Notes: a model not told the origin generated them from the letters alone. A stretch of DNA of 64,000 nt from Isoperla grammatica (GCA_945910005.1 OX246747.1:8705966-8769965); one strand, 5' to 3'. Counted from the stretch's first letter, positions 10,812-22,267 are shown. A program made the numbers and translations.

Positions 10812-10864
10812 ACGCGAATGACCCTCGCCGTTAAAAGCGCCCAAAATCCAATAATCAATCAATC
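10812..10864 (+). mobile_element. 53-bp retroposon tail with 15-bp target duplication
   Basis: Only GCGAATGACCCTCGCCGTT, AAAAGCGCCCAAAATCC and AATC repeats are present, bounded by ATTTCAACTGTCTTT at 10797-10811 and again at 10865-10879. It is a very short, extremely 5'-truncated LINE or SINE insertion. Confidence 0.75.
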
Positions 10865-10959
10865 ATTTCAACTGTCTTTGACCAATACCTAAGTCAATAT
10901 TTTCTTGGTCATGCATCCCAAGCAATCAGTTGGGAAAAATTTAAAAGTGTTTTGGTTGT

Positions 10960-11225
10960 GTCCATAGCATAGCTCTAAAATCTGGAGCACTTCTTGTGCA
11001 TTGCACAACCACGTAGGACGTACTGTAGATAGCTTTTATAGTCTGTTCATGCATGCAGTGTTCTCGCCCTGTCATTTTTACACGAGAGAATTGTTGGGAA
11101 AAGCAAGGAACAAAATCTAACTTGTCCTCAGCATTACTCATAATTAGTGGATCGTTAGTACCAACTATTACTGATATCTCATTTATTGCCTTTATATTTG
11201 TTTCCAAATATTTATGAGTATTGGT
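10960..11225 (-). pseudogene. SGNH-like fragment with GTND motif
   Basis: The minus-strand reading contains NEISVIVGTND, then EDKLDFVPCF. VIVGTND is the block III strand and motif of SGNH hydrolases, seen also in ORF1-type proteins of some retroelements. The upstream end is cut by SINE A at 11226. Beyond the motif the reading loses family character, so only this part is supported. Confidence 0.35.
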
Positions 11226-11536
11226 CCTGCCCATGGACTGCTACCTTATCGCGGTGGGCAGGTTTGCGTGCTTTAATGATTCCTAGAGCTATGCCGGCGG
11301 AAGCGTATGCTTCTGGTAGGGCCACCCTAGCCGGACTGGTCGAGGAGGAGAAGTCAGACGAAGTGCAGTCCACACCCTAATCCCCTTTCCTCCCCTTTCC
11401 CCTTTCGTCACGCTCCCTCCTACTTGCCCCTTTCCTCCAAACAGCCCCATATTTCATCTTCATATATCATCCACTCATTGTCTCGATTAGCCTCGTTGCA
11501 AAAATATGAGACGTTAAGCCCAAATAATCAAAACAA
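11226..11536 (+). mobile_element. SINE-like family A copy with target-site duplication
   Basis: Complete family A unit from CCTGCCCATGGACTGC to the ATATGAGACGTTAAGCCC tail. TTATGAGTATTGG occurs at 11212-11224 and 11537-11549, a 13-bp duplication. It interrupts the SGNH-like fragment. Confidence 0.88.
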
Positions 11537-11549
11537 TTATGAGTATTGG

Positions 11550-12112
11550 ACAATTTCGAGAAACCTATGTACAGCTAGCGTACATAGCGTTTGCATTTTG
11601 TATTGCTTGTATGAGTTAACCCTTATCGGTTGTGTTTTCTGCCTGGAAATTGGTTTTCCTGATTAGCCTTTACTGTCTGATGTATCGCTTCCATTGTTTC
11701 CTGCTAGACATTTTACTGTGTCATCTTGATTATCTGTCACATGATCGTCAGAATCCACTTTTGTGATATCTTTTTTCGTTTACTCTCAGTATCGACTGTA
11801 TGGACTACCCACTATGTGTCCAGTATAAAGGATATGGACCCAGAACACTTCCTCATCCTCTGGATGAACATTTTATTTTTAACAATAACAAGTGGTACTC
11901 TTGTTATACTCAGAGCGATCCTTAGCTTCTTGCGCGGACCACCGAATGGGTGCATGCACCAATTCCTCGTCCAATTCTCGAAGTTCTATTTGAGTTCTAT
12001 TTGAACATTTTTTATGATAGTTTTTACATTGCGGTTTGTGCAGTTTTAGGTGTAAGTTGTGTGGTTGGCTATTGATGTGTTCGGCGGGGGGGAAAGGTCA
12101 TATATGATGTTT
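11550..12112. other. Intergenic, nothing recognised
   Basis: One open plus-strand frame near 11726-12004 encodes a hydrophobic peptide without family features and is not called a gene. Confidence 0.4.
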
Positions 12113-12263
12113 TATCTAGGTTAAGAGTAAGAACGTTCATATCTAGTCCTGCCTTTACATATTTCATGTCGTTTTCGGCAACATTAAAAACTTCCTTCCA
12201 CGTGTCTCCTTGAAAGATTATTGCAGTGTCATCGGCAAAACTAATAATGACTCCATTGAGTTC
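12113..12263 (-). pseudogene. Non-LTR reverse transcriptase fragment (FADD motif)
   Basis: The minus-strand reading has ISFADDTAIIF followed by a helix and LDMNVLTLNL. FADD is motif C (the catalytic Asp pair) of non-LTR RTs. The flanking sequence shows no other RT motifs, so only about 50 codons survive. The element group is I/Jockey- or CR1-like, not resolvable from this piece. Confidence 0.6.
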
Positions 12264-12707
12264 GTTTTACAAAGGACTAGGCCTAGACTTGGAGGGTGTC
12301 TGAGATTGAATGAAACGGGTTGAATCTTTTTTAAACTTAGCTCACTTTTCATCTTTTATACACTCAGCTCACCCGGAAGATGCATCCATTCGCGAATCGC
12401 CTCGGATTGAGTTAATCCAACACTTGATTACGATTGATCCTGTTCACTCGATCGCGTAGCTTGGTTCAGGCTCGCGTAAGTAGGCCCTACCTTTAGAGGG
12501 ATTTAAAGTCTTCGACATCGGGAATGTTATTCGGTACGCATCATGTCATATGCCTAACCATGAAAATGAAGCCGAGCGTTCCTGTTCCCATTACAGCATT
12601 TGGCAGGCTTTTGTAGCTATCGGGCTTTAGGCTTAGTCAATTTGCTCTTGAGCCCCAAGCCCTAGGCCTATATAGGTAGATGTGTATCTTGGGGCTGACA
12701 ATGTAGG

Positions 12708-12756
12708 GGCTGTCCTAGGCCTGTCCTAGGCCTGTCCTAGGCCTGTCCTATCCTAG
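12708..12756. repeat. 11-bp tandem repeat (CTGTCCTAGGC)
   Basis: About four units of CTGTCCTAGGC occur in a wider CCTAGG-rich patch. A similar CCTAGGC-rich patch lies at 18310-18420 and near 55900-56000. Confidence 0.75.
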
Positions 12757-12759
12757 GGC

Positions 12760-13600
12760 CTAGGTCTAGGCCTATTAAGTCGAGTTCACAAAACGTCGCA
12801 AGGATCAATGTTTCGTTATAAGCCGAGTTCAACAATGTAGACAATCTTATGACGGACCAACCAATCAGGCGTTGCCTGATTGTTGATCAGCCAATGATGT
12901 ACTACCGCGTTTTTATACCTTATACCTTGTGACTATTGCAATACATTATAACTTTGAGTGTTATAGGTTTTCAAGATTTTTTGATATCCAGGAGTGTTAT
13001 GCCAGTGTTCGTAAAGGTCTGCATCGTAACCTTTTCGGAATTCCTTTAAGTTATCTCTAGCATTACGACCCATAAATTTATCGGCTGATCTTTTAGTTTC
13101 AAAGTCTACGACAAACATAAGGAAACGTTGAGGTTGGTCTATGTAAAAAAATTTTAGGAAAACGTTGAGAACATCGCCCATTTTCTTTTTCTAAAGACCT
13201 GTGCATTAAGCCGGAATTGAGATATATAATTGATTTGGTAAAGCTGTCAAAGACTCCAATATTTTGTAACTAAACCTCCTTTTAGTAATGTTATTTTAGA
13301 GTGTTTGGCCAACAAACCGGTAAAAACACAAGAAATGGATGAAAAACACAAGAAATGGATGATGTCAAGCAGGAGATCGTTAGGGTCAATTAGCAACAAT
13401 TCAATATTCAATATTAACTAAATTATATTGTAAAGTTAGATGTTAATTACATTTATTATATATAAGCAGCGCGCTGCCAGGCAGGAGCATCAGTCATCTT
13501 CAGAACACCGACCTAGTGACGTCAAGAGTGATTCTCGTCGCAACCAAGTGTGTGTGCAGTTTACTCATGTAAACTCTCACTCCTGTAGAAGGTGGAGATG
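12760..13600. other. Intergenic with one unexplained minus-strand frame
   Basis: A minus-strand frame at 12933-13181 starts with ATG and runs 82 codons with mixed composition, but nothing in it matches a family I know. The rest shows nothing. Confidence 0.3.
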
Positions 13601-13608
13601 TGGGACGA

Positions 13609-14105
13609 AAGCAGACCCACCCCCCCACTGTCCCACTGAATATGTCTCCTCCCACTTGGCCCTGCCCACCCTTGCTGGACTCCCATATGACGACCCACGC
13701 GACTTTCAATGGATCTGATTCGGATGTGGCTTTATTATTTATGTCTCGGCCCGGGGAAGAATAGGCCCAGAGTGACTGCTAGTCGTAAGAGGCGACAAAA
13801 AGAGACACTGTCCCTGTCCCCCCCACTGTCCCACTGAATATGTCTCCTCCCACTTGGTCCTGCCCTCCCTTGCTGGACTCCCGTATTACGACCCACGCGA
13901 CGTCAATGGATCTGATTCGGATGTGGCTTTATTCCTCATTATCATTGTTTTCTCGTCTCGATTAGCCTCGTTGCAAAAATATGAAACGTTAAGCCCTAAT
14001 ATCAATCTATCTTAATCATTATTCTTATCTTCATTATTACCCGCTCATCGTCTTGATTAGCCATTGTTGCAAAAATATGAGACGTTAAGCCCCATTAATA
14101 AATCC
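13609..14105 (+). mobile_element. Two nested family B SINE copies
   Basis: A family B body (13609-13733) is broken inside GGCTTTATT and resumes at about 14005 with the common tail. Between them lies a nearly complete second B copy (about 13742-14004) with its own head and tail. The order shows that one B copy inserted into another. Confidence 0.7.
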
Positions 14106-14109
14106 ATCA

Positions 14110-14689
14110 ATCTTACCCCATTTCGTGTGAAACCAAGGCCAACACCACCTTCAGAACGCCACCGCACCAGAGTTTTCTTGATGCAACATGGCCCAGCCTA
14201 CAAAATAAACAATAGAACCGCGCCGCCCCGCACCTCCACCTTCTACAGCAGTGGGTATACAGACAACGCGCGCCTCGGCTGACAATAGTCAGTCGACGTT
14301 AGGCTCTTGATTGACAAGGACGTGATAGGGACTCGTGAACATGCCAGATGTAATTTTGGCGGAACGTCGGAACAATGGTTGACAGACTTCGGAGTGCACC
14401 AATATACTCACACAAACGGCGGAATATATCCCGGAAGACAACAATTCCATATATATATATATATAAGTTTTCGCGGACATAAAAAAACCTGATAACATAA
14501 TTTCAAGCCGTTTAATGCGATCATAAGATATACGTATAATTCCTAAAAAAGCGTTTTTTCCTATAAGATGACTTTTGTTGTGACAGGTCCGACTCGCCGA
14601 TCGAAGGTAATTACGGTCGAGGCGAGAGGGAGGGAAACCCGTACTTTGGTCAGGGATTGGTACAAACGCTACCCAAGCCTATGCCCAGG
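14110..14689 (+). mobile_element. Penelope-like family C copy 2 and its AT-tract flank
   Basis: Family C blocks as at 9060, ending in an (AT)n run at 14448-14464. The sequence right of the run (TTTTCGCGGACATAA, then a GATGACTTTTGTTGTGA block) matches 21340-21610, so the unit continues past the AT tract. Confidence 0.55.
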
Positions 14690-15896
14690 ACCCCTATTCT
14701 ATAATTATCCCGGAATGAAATCGGCCCGGATCCGAATCGTGAAATTTGATGTTCCCATTCCGGACCCAAAGAAAAATTAGAAATATAGCGATTTTATAAC
14801 CTAGTCCGGAATGGGAGTGACGAATCGGATCCAGTCTGGATCCATTACGGAAGACTTTACAAAGCGACTGAGCCGCCGAAGCTGTAACCAATCAGAAACT
14901 GTTTTTCGAACAGCTGACATAACACGCGGTCCCGATGAATAAGTTGATAATATTGTAATAGTGAAGGTTAGGCCAATTACATTTTTAAATTTATTAATTT
15001 TATTTATTTTGTCTGAAGGTAATTTGAAAATAAATCTTAGAATAAGCCTCATACTAGATGAACAACTATTTATATAAACCAACTATTTAAATAATCATAT
15101 GATAATGTCAGTTTAAAAGGTACTTCATATAGTGTAATTTTAAGAAGGGTTAATTGTAAGAAAAGTACATATGTACTTAAATTCGCCCATTTTTTTCTTT
15201 TCATAATAAATTATTTCCCAATGTATCTTTTCATGTACCAGTGTGGTTGTATTTTTATGTGAAAGAACAAAATTAAGACACTTTTATTTACTTAAGCATA
15301 CTATTTTCATTGATTTTAGGCCATGGGGAAGATGCAGCAAACTAGCGGTGGCAATGGCTTAATAAACCCTTGAAATAAAAGTCTAAAAATATTTGTTTTG
15401 CGCAATAGCATATATAAACGTATCCTAAACAATAATTAGTGGTTTAAAAAAAGTTAAAAAGTTGACCCGCACTGGGTTTGAACCATGCCAAAATGAAACT
15501 TTTGACGGGAAGCAATCTCGCTAACCACTACGCTACGGACGGATCATGGAAGTAGCTGCGGTTGTGATCTACATATAGGCAGTAGTAAATTGGTTTCAAA
15601 TCAAATATTTACAGGTTGTTTATTGTTCTTTTCCATTCCTTACACCCTAAACTAATTTTTAAAAGCAACTTAATAGAAGATATTGCGTTAAAACTGTTGT
15701 TTTATGCTAAAACAAAATCTTGAATGGCGGTTTCACGATGCAAAGAGGTACTGTATCCATTCCGGGATTTACGGATCCATTCCAGGCAATATTTGCCGGA
15801 TTGGATTCAGAAAAAGTTACAAAATCGCTTTCGCCCGCTTTCGATCCATATCGGCCCGGATCCAAACCGGGATAGTTACAGAATAGGGGTCCTGGG
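14690..15896. mobile_element. 1.2-kb terminal-inverted-repeat element, non-autonomous
   Basis: The left end AGGACCCCTATTCTATAATT and the right end, whose reverse complement is AGGACCCCTATTCTGTAACT, are inverted repeats that stay similar through ATCCCGG and GGCCCGGATCC. The same locus in the paralogous repeat at about 21608 lacks this insert (TATGCCCTCGGGCC), so it is a true insertion. No transposase frame is inside. A clean duplication is not visible. The superfamily is undetermined. Confidence 0.7.
15455..15545 (-). other. tRNA-like sequence (Pol III box A and B)
   Basis: On the minus strand, TAGCGTAGTGGTTAGCG resembles box A and GGTTCAAACCC resembles box B at roughly tRNA spacing. The acceptor stem does not pair well, so it is a tRNA-derived relic inside the 1.2-kb element, not a working tRNA. 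Confidence 0.45.
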
Positions 15897-16260
15897 GCCA
15901 GTCCAACAGCGAAATAAACGGACTGTAGGCGCAGTCTTCCCGCACTTTGATTCCTAAGTTCGCCGCCACGCTGCGCCATCATGCGTAGCGGTGGCGCGCT
16001 CACCGGCCATGCACGCTGCACGGTGCCTAGATCAGATTGTATTCTTGCAGCGAGCGCATCAGTGTTGTCTTGACCGCGGACGGAGCAGCACCAGGCTTGC
16101 ATCCTAAGCCAGTCTTTATGTAGATAGTCTTCTTTGTGACATGTTCCGTAGTCTGATTTCGTGCAGTGAAAGTGCAAAGGTGATTATTTATCGTTTTATA
16201 ATTGGTTATAGATTTGGTTCGACGTGATTAATGTAGACTGTGCTCAAGTCAAGGTATTCC
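15897..16260 (+). repeat. Dispersed repeat, paralogous to 21608-21985
   Basis: GGCCAGTCCAACAGCG, CGCCATCATGCGTAGCGG and TTGACCGCGGACGGAGCAG recur in the same order at 21608-21985 with high identity. The block continues the repeat unit that starts left of the inserted element. It has no recognised coding content. Confidence 0.8.
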
Positions 16261-16299
16261 TACTTAGGTCAGTGATTTCCAACCAACAACAGGTCATTG

Positions 16300-16760
16300 T
16301 TTTAGTACCTACGTTAGAGCTTTGTATCAATTTTCTTGCTTGCGTAGCAGTCCTTCCCTACATCAGTCTGTATTCTTGCAGCGAGTGCATCAGTCTTCAT
16401 AACTTACCCCCCCCCCCCCCCCCCAGGCCATGTACAACTGTCAAATGCCTTTTTAGTTGCGTTTGGGGGCAGCTACACAAACTACATGTCGGGCGCGCCC
16501 TGTTGCGCACTATCTGAAAGAAAATCACAAAACTCCCAGTGAGGCCCCCATCAATTACATATTATAAAGAATATTCATTGGAAATCATTCTATTGTGTGC
16601 ATTCAACTAATCACCGGTCTCCCACTTTCACGTTCCGAAGTTACTGTTGAAGAACTAACTGTTGTAACTTAAAAGTCACTGTTAATTTTTCTCTTTACCT
16701 TTTTTTGTGGACTTTTCTCCGTATTTTTTTTTTTATGTTTGCTTGCTCTTCTGTTGCCGT
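16300..16760 (+). repeat. Dispersed repeat E copy 1
   Basis: AGTACCTACGTTAGAGC, a C run, GTTTGGGGGCAGCTACACAA and GACTTTTCTCCGTATTT recur at 43769-44220 in the same order and strand with about 90 percent similarity by eye. No coding family was recognised. Confidence 0.75.
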
Positions 16761-17905
16761 TGGTCGAGTGAGCCGGCAGCAGGTTCATTTGGTTGCTGAT
16801 GAGATATCGCAGCTAAAGTCCATTCCTACAAAAGAACGATCCCAGGTAGCAAGAAATTTCCCCTCCTCGTTACCACCACCACTCGGCACGGGTGACACTG
16901 CTCGCGAGGCGTTGGAATGCGGTAGACAGCATGACCCATTGTCCAGGTGTCATTGTTATGAACGCAATTTTTTGATGTAGTTGAAATGATACAATTTCTA
17001 ATTTATTTTCAGATATATGGAATAATGACGTAATATTAATATAAACTGAATTTTGTATTTTTAAAATAGCTTGAAAACTGCCGTATTTAGAGCAAGTAGT
17101 AACTATGGTTACGATCATGTTAGAAAATATAATAATACAAGAGACTAAGAATGACTGCAGAATAAACACGTAAAATTAATATAAAATAAGGTGTATTTTT
17201 AAAATAACTTGATTACTGCCCATTTTAAAGCAGTGTGCTCATCATCATTATGATTTTCAGACTTAAATCGTTTATATTAAAAGTATATTTTCAAATTCAA
17301 AATTAAATTTAGATTGTTTTCTCGGGATTGTATAATATAGCTAAAAAAAAATAATAATTACTAACTGATAATACTACTGATAATTACTAACTTTTGACTT
17401 TATCCGAACTTTGTTATTTTTAGAACCACACTAGTTTTCAGGCGTCTTGCCTCGGCGAGAGTGATTGACAGATGAATGAAATACACCTTTGACTCATGTT
17501 TTAAAATTGGCATGATAACTACCGTATTTAGAGCAAGTATAGTAACTTTATGGTCACGATCTTGTAAATAAAGAATATAATAAACATAATACAACGCCAT
17601 TAATAATAACAATAATCCTAACAATAACAATAACAATAATAGGATATTATCAATAAAATTATCATATATTTTATTTTAATTTAATTTTGTCCCTCAGGCC
17701 GGCACTGTCAAAGATATCTGCGATGGTCTATTGTTGTATAATTGGTACAATAAACGATTTGGGAAGCGTGTTGTTTATAAACATCAACCCAAATAATCAA
17801 TTGTGGCCCTTAGTCTCCAATTATTATCTTCTTGAATTTAGGATCTATTGTCGAAGTTAAGCATTTGTAATAAGTAGGCCTAGCATGTTCTGAGCTTCTT
17901 TAAAT
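16761..17905. other. AT-rich intergenic sequence, nothing recognised
   Basis: It holds AT-rich sequence with short AATAAC-type repeats near 17590-17640. No gene, RNA or repeat boundary seen. Confidence 0.45.
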
Positions 17906-17909
17906 TAAA

Positions 17910-18169
17910 TAACCAGATGTCCCGCCAGAATCCAGGTGGTCTTTAATATGGCTTTGCCGCCAGATAAAACTATCGTGTGTGCTGCCAAGCCATTGCACAA
18001 TTACATTGACAATCCGCAACTGGGCGTCGCAAATGGCCTGAACATTGATTTTAATGTTTTCCATGTCTATTAACATAATTCGGTTCGTCCTCATTTGGGG
18101 CTTTCACCGATATATGGGTGCCGTCGACGCAACCAATAACGTTAGGGAACTGGGCCATACCATAGTAAT
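17910..18169 (-). pseudogene. PIF/Harbinger transposase, central DDE exon
   Basis: Reading on the minus strand from an AG acceptor at 18170-18171, the exon has MAQFPNVIGCVDGTHI (first catalytic Asp), then NVQAICDAQLRIVNV and STHDSFIW (second Asp). These are hallmarks of HARBI1-like transposases. A frame lesion near 18050 separates the two halves. The reading ends after SGGTSGYLI, before the third catalytic residue. The N-terminal exon is at 18875-19262. A second copy of this exon is at 59643-59900. Confidence 0.8.
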
Positions 18170-18299
18170 CTGATAATATAATAAAATAGGTAACTTAGTT
18201 TATAGTAATTACCTCTAACCTAGACCTAAGTTACAAGTTTTGAGTACATTGGTAAGCAGAAGCCCTTGATTTAGGCAAGTTTACGCCTTGAACCATCTT

Positions 18300-18425
18300 G
18301 CACTTTTTGACACAGACCTAGCCTAGCCTTGCCTTAGGCCTAGGCCTAGACCTTGGCCCTAAACCTATTTTAGACCTAGCGCCCTAGCCTAGTTTTAGGC
18401 TTCGGCCTAGGGCCTATCTAGACCA
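18300..18425. repeat. CCTAGGC-rich simple repeat patch
   Basis: Irregular repetition of GCCTAGGCCTA and GACCTAG. It lies in the putative intron of the Harbinger pseudogene. Confidence 0.6.
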
Positions 18426-18438
18426 AGCATCCTTATCT

Positions 18439-18807
18439 AGAGCCACCTTATCGTGGTGGGCAGGTTTGCGTGCTTTGTTGATCCCGAGAGCTATGCCGGC
18501 GGAAGCGTATGCTTCTGGTAGCGTCACCCAAGCCGGACTGGTCGAGGAGGAGAAGTCAGACGAAGTGCTGTCCACACCCCAATCCCCTTTCCCCCCCCCC
18601 CACTGTCCCATTGAATATTTCTCCTCCCACTTGGCCCTGCCCTCCCTTGCTGGACTCCCGTATGACGACTCACGCGCGGTACAATGGCTCTGATTCGGAT
18701 GTGGCTTTATTCTTCATTATCATCTTTCTCATCTTCATTATCACCCGCTCATCGTCTCGATTAGCCATCGTTGCATAAATATGAGACGTTAAGCCCCATT
18801 AATCAAT
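18439..18807 (+). mobile_element. Chimeric SINE: family A head joined to family B body
   Basis: The unit starts with the A-type CCACCTTATCGTGGTGGGC block and runs to CCCCAATCCCC, then switches to the B-type CACTGTCCCATTGAATATTT body and the shared tail with (AATC)n. Similar junctions recur at 22943 and 53540, so the chimera is a family and not a local accident. It sits in the intron between the two Harbinger exons. Confidence 0.8.
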
Positions 18808-18874
18808 CAATCAATGTCTTTAGTGTAGACTTGAGATCTATATATATTGTTATTGAGTCTTCTCTTGCACTTAC

Positions 18875-19262
18875 CTGCCTTAATTCTGGCAATTTGGTTA
18901 GCATCGGAATACTGCTTGGAGCAATCGCAACCATAGCTTCACAAGATGTTTTGAGGACACGGCTGCAGCTATACTGGCCTATCCCAGCCACGTTCCCCAA
19001 TACATTTTGGAAGCTAGCTAGATCCATATATCGTAAAGATATTAGCACCTGTGTGTGGACTGGTAACGCATGTGATCGAGCCGTAGCCCTGCCCAACACT
19101 GGCTCGAGCTCGTCACAAAGTTCTATAATTACGTGACGAGGAAACCGATAGTTTCTCATCAGATCGTTGTCCGAGAGATTTAATGGATCGAACCTGTCCC
19201 TAAAAACACGCCGTGGCCTTTCGACATGGTCATCAACCTCTTCAACACCAAACGCGATTCAA
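18875..19262 (-). pseudogene. PIF/Harbinger transposase, N-terminal exon
   Basis: The minus-strand reading has RVFRDRFDPLNLSDNDL, then FPRHVIIELCDELEPVL and LPVHTQVLISLRYM. This is the conserved N-terminal half of HARBI1-like transposases, including the helix-turn-helix-like region. A canonical GTAAGT donor lies at 18869-18874, pairing with the acceptor at 18170. The central exon carries the catalytic residues but has a frame lesion, and the last exon was not found. Best read as a decayed Harbinger transposon, though a once-domesticated gene cannot be excluded. Confidence 0.8.
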
Positions 19263-19470
19263 GCACCGAACGAACATGTCTTGAAGGTTAAGTTGACGTC
19301 TGCGGCATTTGCGGTGACCAGCTGTTGTTGTCATCGTCTGCTAGGCCTAGGCCACGCCAACCTAACCTATAATTTCGTGGGAAATGAAAAGTATTTCAAA
19401 CAGGAAATGATTGTAATACGTTCTTGCTAAGTATTTATATATACATTTAGCCTTCAAATAAGAACACAAG

Positions 19471-20095
19471 TGACCCGTCTCGGCCCGGGGTAAAATAGGC
19501 CCAGAGTGACTCTGCTAGTCGTACGAGGCGACAAAAGGAGACCCTTCCCCTCCCCTCCCACTGTCCCACTGAAGATTTCTCCTCCCACATGGCCCTGCCC
19601 CCTGCCCAGGGACTGCTACCTTATCGTGGTGGGCAGGTTTGCGTGCTTTGTTGATCCCGAGAGCTTTGCCGGCGGAAGCGTATGCTTGTGGTAGGGCCAC
19701 CCTAGCCGGACTGGTCGAGGAGGAGAAGTCAGACGAAGTGCAGTCCACACCCCAATCCCCTTTATTCCCCTTTCTCCTTTCCTCACGCTCCCTCCTACTT
19801 GCCCCTTTCCTCCAAACAGCCCCACATTTCATCTTCATATATCACCCACTCATTGTCTCGATTAGCCTCGTTGCAAAAATATGAGACGTTAAGCCCAAAT
19901 AATCAAATGGCCCTGCCCCTCCCTCTCTGGACTCCCGTATGACGACCCACGCGACGTACAATGGACCTGATTCGGATCTGGCTTTTTCTTCATCATCATC
20001 TTTCTCATCTGCATTATCACCCGCTCATCGTCTTGATTGGCCATAGTTGCGAAAATATAAGACGTTAAGCCCCATTAATCTATCATTAGAACACA
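19471..20095 (+). mobile_element. SINE B with SINE A nested inside
   Basis: Family B starts at GACCCGTCTCGGCCC and is broken at CACATGGCCCTGCCC, where a complete family A copy is inserted (19601-19906). B resumes with ATGGCCCTGCCCCTCCC to its tail. ATGGCCCTGCCC at 19589-19600 and 19907-19918 is the duplication. A is therefore younger than this B copy. Confidence 0.9.
19601..19906 (+). mobile_element. SINE-like family A copy nested in B
   Basis: Full-length A, CCTGCCCAGGGACTGCTACC to GTTAAGCCCAAATAATCAA, bounded by the 12-bp duplication. It gives a clear view of the family's true ends. Confidence 0.9.
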
Positions 20096-20099
20096 AGTG

Positions 20100-20525
20100 G
20101 ACAAGATTTTTCCATTAATTATTTTAAATCGAAAGAAGTACAGGTCTGAAATGTTGAATTAACCAACTCGCGGGAGTAAACTTTAAACTCCTGCCACAAA
20201 GCAGGAGTTAAATTTTAGAGTTAAATAACCCCTAAAACTGGTGAACTTCCTTTTGTGGACTCGGAAACTGGAGTAAAGCGTGGCCTACTTTAAAAAAAAA
20301 ACTCTTTTATCTTAACGTCGCTTTGTAGATTCGGGCCTAGGGGTGATAATTGATGCTTATCCTAAATATACCTTGGTGCTAGTTTGGCTGAAAATTTGGC
20401 ATTGCATCTGAAATTGCATAATTCTTCTTGTAGGATTGGCCTACGTGATAAGTTATAGGTCTTCTCCGCAGGTTATACCTTAGGTCACTGCTATGATACG
20501 CTGCGTTGTTTCTTTTCTTGACCTC
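20100..20525. other. Intergenic, nothing recognised
   Basis: A short GGGAGTAAACTTTAAACTCC inverted motif lies near 20170-20192. No coding family. Confidence 0.4.
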
Positions 20526-20530
20526 TTTGT

Positions 20531-20815
20531 CCTGCCCAGGGGCTGCTACCTTATCGTGGTGGGCAGGTTTGTGCGCTTTAATGATTCCTGGAGCTATGCC
20601 GGCGGAAGAGTATGCTTCTGGTAGGTTCTGGACAGTCAGACGAAATGCAGTCCACAACCCACTCCCTTTTCCTCCCACTTCCCCTATCCTCCCCGCACAC
20701 CCACTTGCACCTTTGCTCCAGACGCCCCCCTATTTCATCTTCATATTTCACCCACTCATCGTTTCTATACCCTCGATGCAAAAATGTAAAACGTTAAGTC
20801 CAAATATCCATCCAT
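20531..20815 (+). mobile_element. SINE-like family A copy (internally shortened)
   Basis: Family A head from CCTGCCCAGGGGCTGCTACC, with the CCCTAGCCGGACTGG block missing after GGTAG, then the usual pyrimidine-rich middle and shared tail with (ATCC)n. Confidence 0.8.
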
Positions 20816-20879
20816 CCTTCTGAATTGTCGGTCGCCAAAACACATTCCAAATCGCCCAAATTGCGACAAATCGCCTAAT

Positions 20880-21309
20880 CTGGCAACCCTGCCTCTAGAA
20901 GATGGAGATGCAGGGCGATCAACAATCGAGATGACGCACAAAGACTCCCAATGGCAAAGAAGCCACTCCTGATCAATTTCGTGTAAAACCAAGGCAAACA
21001 CCACCATCAGAAAAAAACGAACGCCCGAGAACCAGTGTTTTCTTCATGCAACATGGCCCAGCCCTCAAGATGAACAATAGAACCGCGCCGCCCCGCACCT
21101 CCACCTTCTACAGCAGTGGGTATACAGACAACGCGCGCCTCGGCTGACAATAGTCAGTCCAAGCTAGGCTCTTGAATGAGACGGACGTTATAGGGACTCG
21201 TGATCATGCCAGATGCAATTCTGTTGAAATGATGGTACAATGGTTGACAGATTTCGGCGTGCCCCAATATACTCCCACAAAAAGCGGAATATCCCGGAAG
21301 ACAACAAAT

Positions 21310-21341
<32 letters not shown>

Positions 21342-21607
21342 CTTTTCAAGTTTTAGCGGACATATAAAAACCTGATTACATAATTTCAAGCAATTTAAAG
21401 CTGGTAAATGCGGTAATGAAATATACGTATATAATTCCTAAAAAAGTTTTTTTTCCTAAAAGATGACTTTTGTTGTGATAGGTCATCATGATTAACAGGT
21501 AAGATAATGCAAGACTCGCTGATCGAAGGTAATTACGGTCGAGGCGAGAGTCAGGGAAACCCGTACTTTGGTCAGGGATTGGTACAAACGCTACCCAAGC
21601 CTATGCC
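20880..21607 (+). mobile_element. Penelope-like family C copy 3 with (TA)n run
   Basis: Family C blocks as at 14110, a long (AT)n run at 21312-21340, and the following GATGACTTTTGTTGTGA block. The copy lacks the 1.2-kb insertion found at 14690 and so gives the empty site. Confidence 0.6.
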
Positions 21608-21985
21608 CTCGGGCCAGTCCAACAGCGAATTAACTGGACTGTTGGCGCAGTCTTCCCGCACTTTGATTCCTAAGTTGGCCGCCACGCTGCGCCATCATGC
21701 GTAGCGGTGGCGCGCTCACCGGCCATGCACGCTGCACGGTGCCTAGATCAGATTGTATTCTTGCAGCGAGCGCATCAGTGTTGTCTTGACCGCGGACGGA
21801 GCAGCACCAGGCTTGCATCCTAAGCCAGTCTTTATGTAGATAGTCTTCTTTGTGACATGTTCCGTTGTCTGATTTCGTGCAGTGAAAGTGTGAACGAGTG
21901 ACTATTTATAGTTTTATAATTGGTTATAGATTTGGTTCGACGTGATACATGTAGACTGTGCTCAAGTCAAGATATTCCTACTCAG
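21608..21985 (+). repeat. Dispersed repeat, paralogous to 15897-16260
   Basis: It continues directly from family C copy 3, with the same order of blocks as 15897-16260. Together 20985-21985 and 14110-16260 (without the insert) are two copies of one unit of about 1 kb. Confidence 0.8.
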
Positions 21986-22267
21986 AATAATTCGGTAAAT
22001 CTATAAACCGTACGCATAAGCAGATATTTGCATTTACGTAAAACTTGGTGTCCTAAATGACTTTATAGCAATAACCTGTGCATGGTTAAACGTAAAATTA
22101 TTATATTATATTATTATGAAAAAACTGTACTAGTGCTAGCCAGCTCTCAACAATTACAACGTGTTTAATGTCCCCATACCTCTCTCAACGGCGTTATGAG
22201 CTTCGGCAGTGGCTACGGAGTGCTTCGGCTTCTTCTTCGCTAATATTGAAGTTCTCCAAACAGTGTA

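Noticed and set aside
12933..13181. 82-codon minus-strand frame with ATG
   Set aside because: No recognised family, no neighbour context and no splice or repeat evidence. Listed only as unexplained sequence.
15455..15545. Functional tRNA gene
   Set aside because: Boxes A and B are present but the acceptor stem does not pair. Kept only as a tRNA-like relic.
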